64,000 nucleotides of DNA from Methanobacterium bryantii (GTDB lineage Archaea; Methanobacteriota; Methanobacteria; Methanobacteriales; Methanobacteriaceae). Shown one piece after another: positions 63,651 to 64,000 of this stretch. The translations under genes were made by a program, and so were the position numbers. The stretch covers positions 434,001 through 498,000 of the forward strand of contig NZ_LMVM01000001.1 of the NCBI RefSeq assembly GCF_002287175.1, in the 5' to 3' direction. The notes beneath the pieces are model-generated. The model ran no database searches, had not been told where the DNA came from, and was given only the letters and a program-made list of their open reading frames with translations. The stretch's first letter is position 1. Every line of letters begins with the position of its first letter.

Positions 63651-63783
63651 AAAACTGTCAAAATTCTTTGAATTTTGACGCACCGAAAATCTTCGATTTT
63701 CAAGTGCTTTGTTTTCTCGGCTACAAAATCGAAGATTTTGTAAGTCGTAGACTTTGGATACCCGAAAATGCGGCGCATTTTCG
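63638..63783. repeat. Nested palindrome array at a kinase 3' end
   Basis: Hairpins: GTCAAAATTC-TTT-GAATTTTGAC (63657-63679), CGAAAATC-TTC-GATTTTCA (63684-63702), TACAAAATC-GAA-GATTTTGTA (63722-63742) and CGAAAATGC-GGC-GCATTTTCG (63763-63783). Outer stems are TCCAAAG/CTTTGGA (63638-63644 with 63752-63758) and GAAAAC/GTTTTC (63650-63655 with 63711-63716). The outermost left arm lies in the coding end of the kinase. The array fills most of the gap to the response regulator. Confidence 0.9.
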
Positions 63784-63839
63784 ACGGCTGCCTGATAAAA
63801 TGGAATAATTTAAAGTTAAATTGGTTAAGGAGATATTAA

Positions 63840-64000
63840 ATGAATTTAAATGAAGTTGAAATCCTTCTTGTAGAAGATAACGAAACGGATGCTGAGCTTA
63901 CAATTAGAGCATTAAAAAGAAATAATCTTGCCAATAAATTGGTGTGGGCTAAAGATGGTGCTGAAGCGTTGGATTTTATATTTGGCGAAGGTGAATATTC
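63840..64000 (+). CDS. Response regulator receiver, Rcp1-like, N-terminal part (cut by window end)
   Basis: Fifty-three codons are visible from the ATG at 63840, with AAGGAGAT 4 bases upstream. VEILLVEDNETDAELTIRAL is the receiver start with the acidic residues, and AKDGAEALDFIFGEGEY is the Rcp1-type insert region before the phosphoacceptor, which is beyond the window. It should pair with the upstream membrane kinase. Confidence 0.88.
   Translation, partial: MNLNEVEILLVEDNETDAELTIRALKRNNLANKLVWAKDGAEALDFIFGEGEY

Overview
The window is chromosomal DNA from an AT-rich methanogenic archaeon, most likely Methanobacterium or a close relative in the Methanobacteriales. The evidence is gene content: the small subunit of a split family-B DNA polymerase (a Methanobacteriales trait), archaeal PheRS alpha, ribosomal protein S8e, HypE, DUF2206 and PsbP-related membrane proteins, GGAGGTGA-type ribosome binding sites and TATA-like promoters. 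I saw no rRNA, tRNA, CRISPR array, intact transposase or phage module.

Layout. 1-12.8 kb: mixed metabolic and signalling genes (glutamate decarboxylase, a decayed TauE-type permease, a Rcp1-like response regulator, a large sensor kinase, a DHA2-type MFS exporter, chorismate synthase aroC, a DJ-1 protein, a small secreted Thr/Gly-repeat protein). 12.9-16.8 kb: two GNAT acetyltransferases, a putative ribbon-helix-helix protein and a sensor-kinase-like protein that has lost its phosphorylation residues. 17.3-29.8 kb: a plus-strand surface-glycan cluster (five glycosyltransferases, a methyltransferase, DUF2206 membrane protein, FdtA-type ketoisomerase, two tandem FemAB/GNAT-like proteins, DegT aminotransferase), followed by a convergent flippase/acyltransferase pair. 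This fits synthesis and transfer of a glycan carrying a 3-amino-3,6-dideoxyhexose. 33-43 kb: TPR-CAAX-protease fusion, ATP-grasp/HAD pair, methyltransferase, FMN-binding protein, HhH-GPD glycosylase, two DUF2807 lipoproteins. 42.7-44.6 kb: decayed 4Fe-4S (QueG-like) genes. 44.7-52 kb: MarR regulator, anaerobic ribonucleotide reductase, NERD protein, STAS fusion, ThrE exporter. 52-62.5 kb: housekeeping block (hemB, CitG-like, pheS, SemiSWEET, AAA ATPase, HAD, PolB small subunit, rpS8e, hypE, RDD). 62.7-64 kb: a second kinase/response-regulator pair cut by the window end.

The most unusual signal is non-coding. Four dense arrays of short inverted repeats, plus a two-hairpin fragment, contain many hairpins closed as C-NNN-G over a three-base loop and often nested inside longer stems (2.6, 4.4-4.7, 34.9-35.1, 59.7-59.9 and 63.6-63.8 kb). 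In both sensor-kinase/response-regulator loci the array sits exactly at the kinase stop codon and separates the pair. A second class is decayed tandem repeats of about 95-113 bp at 37.3, 39.9 and 54.1 kb. The three copies upstream of pheS keep two hairpins with compensatory changes, which suggests a tandem regulatory RNA or operator.
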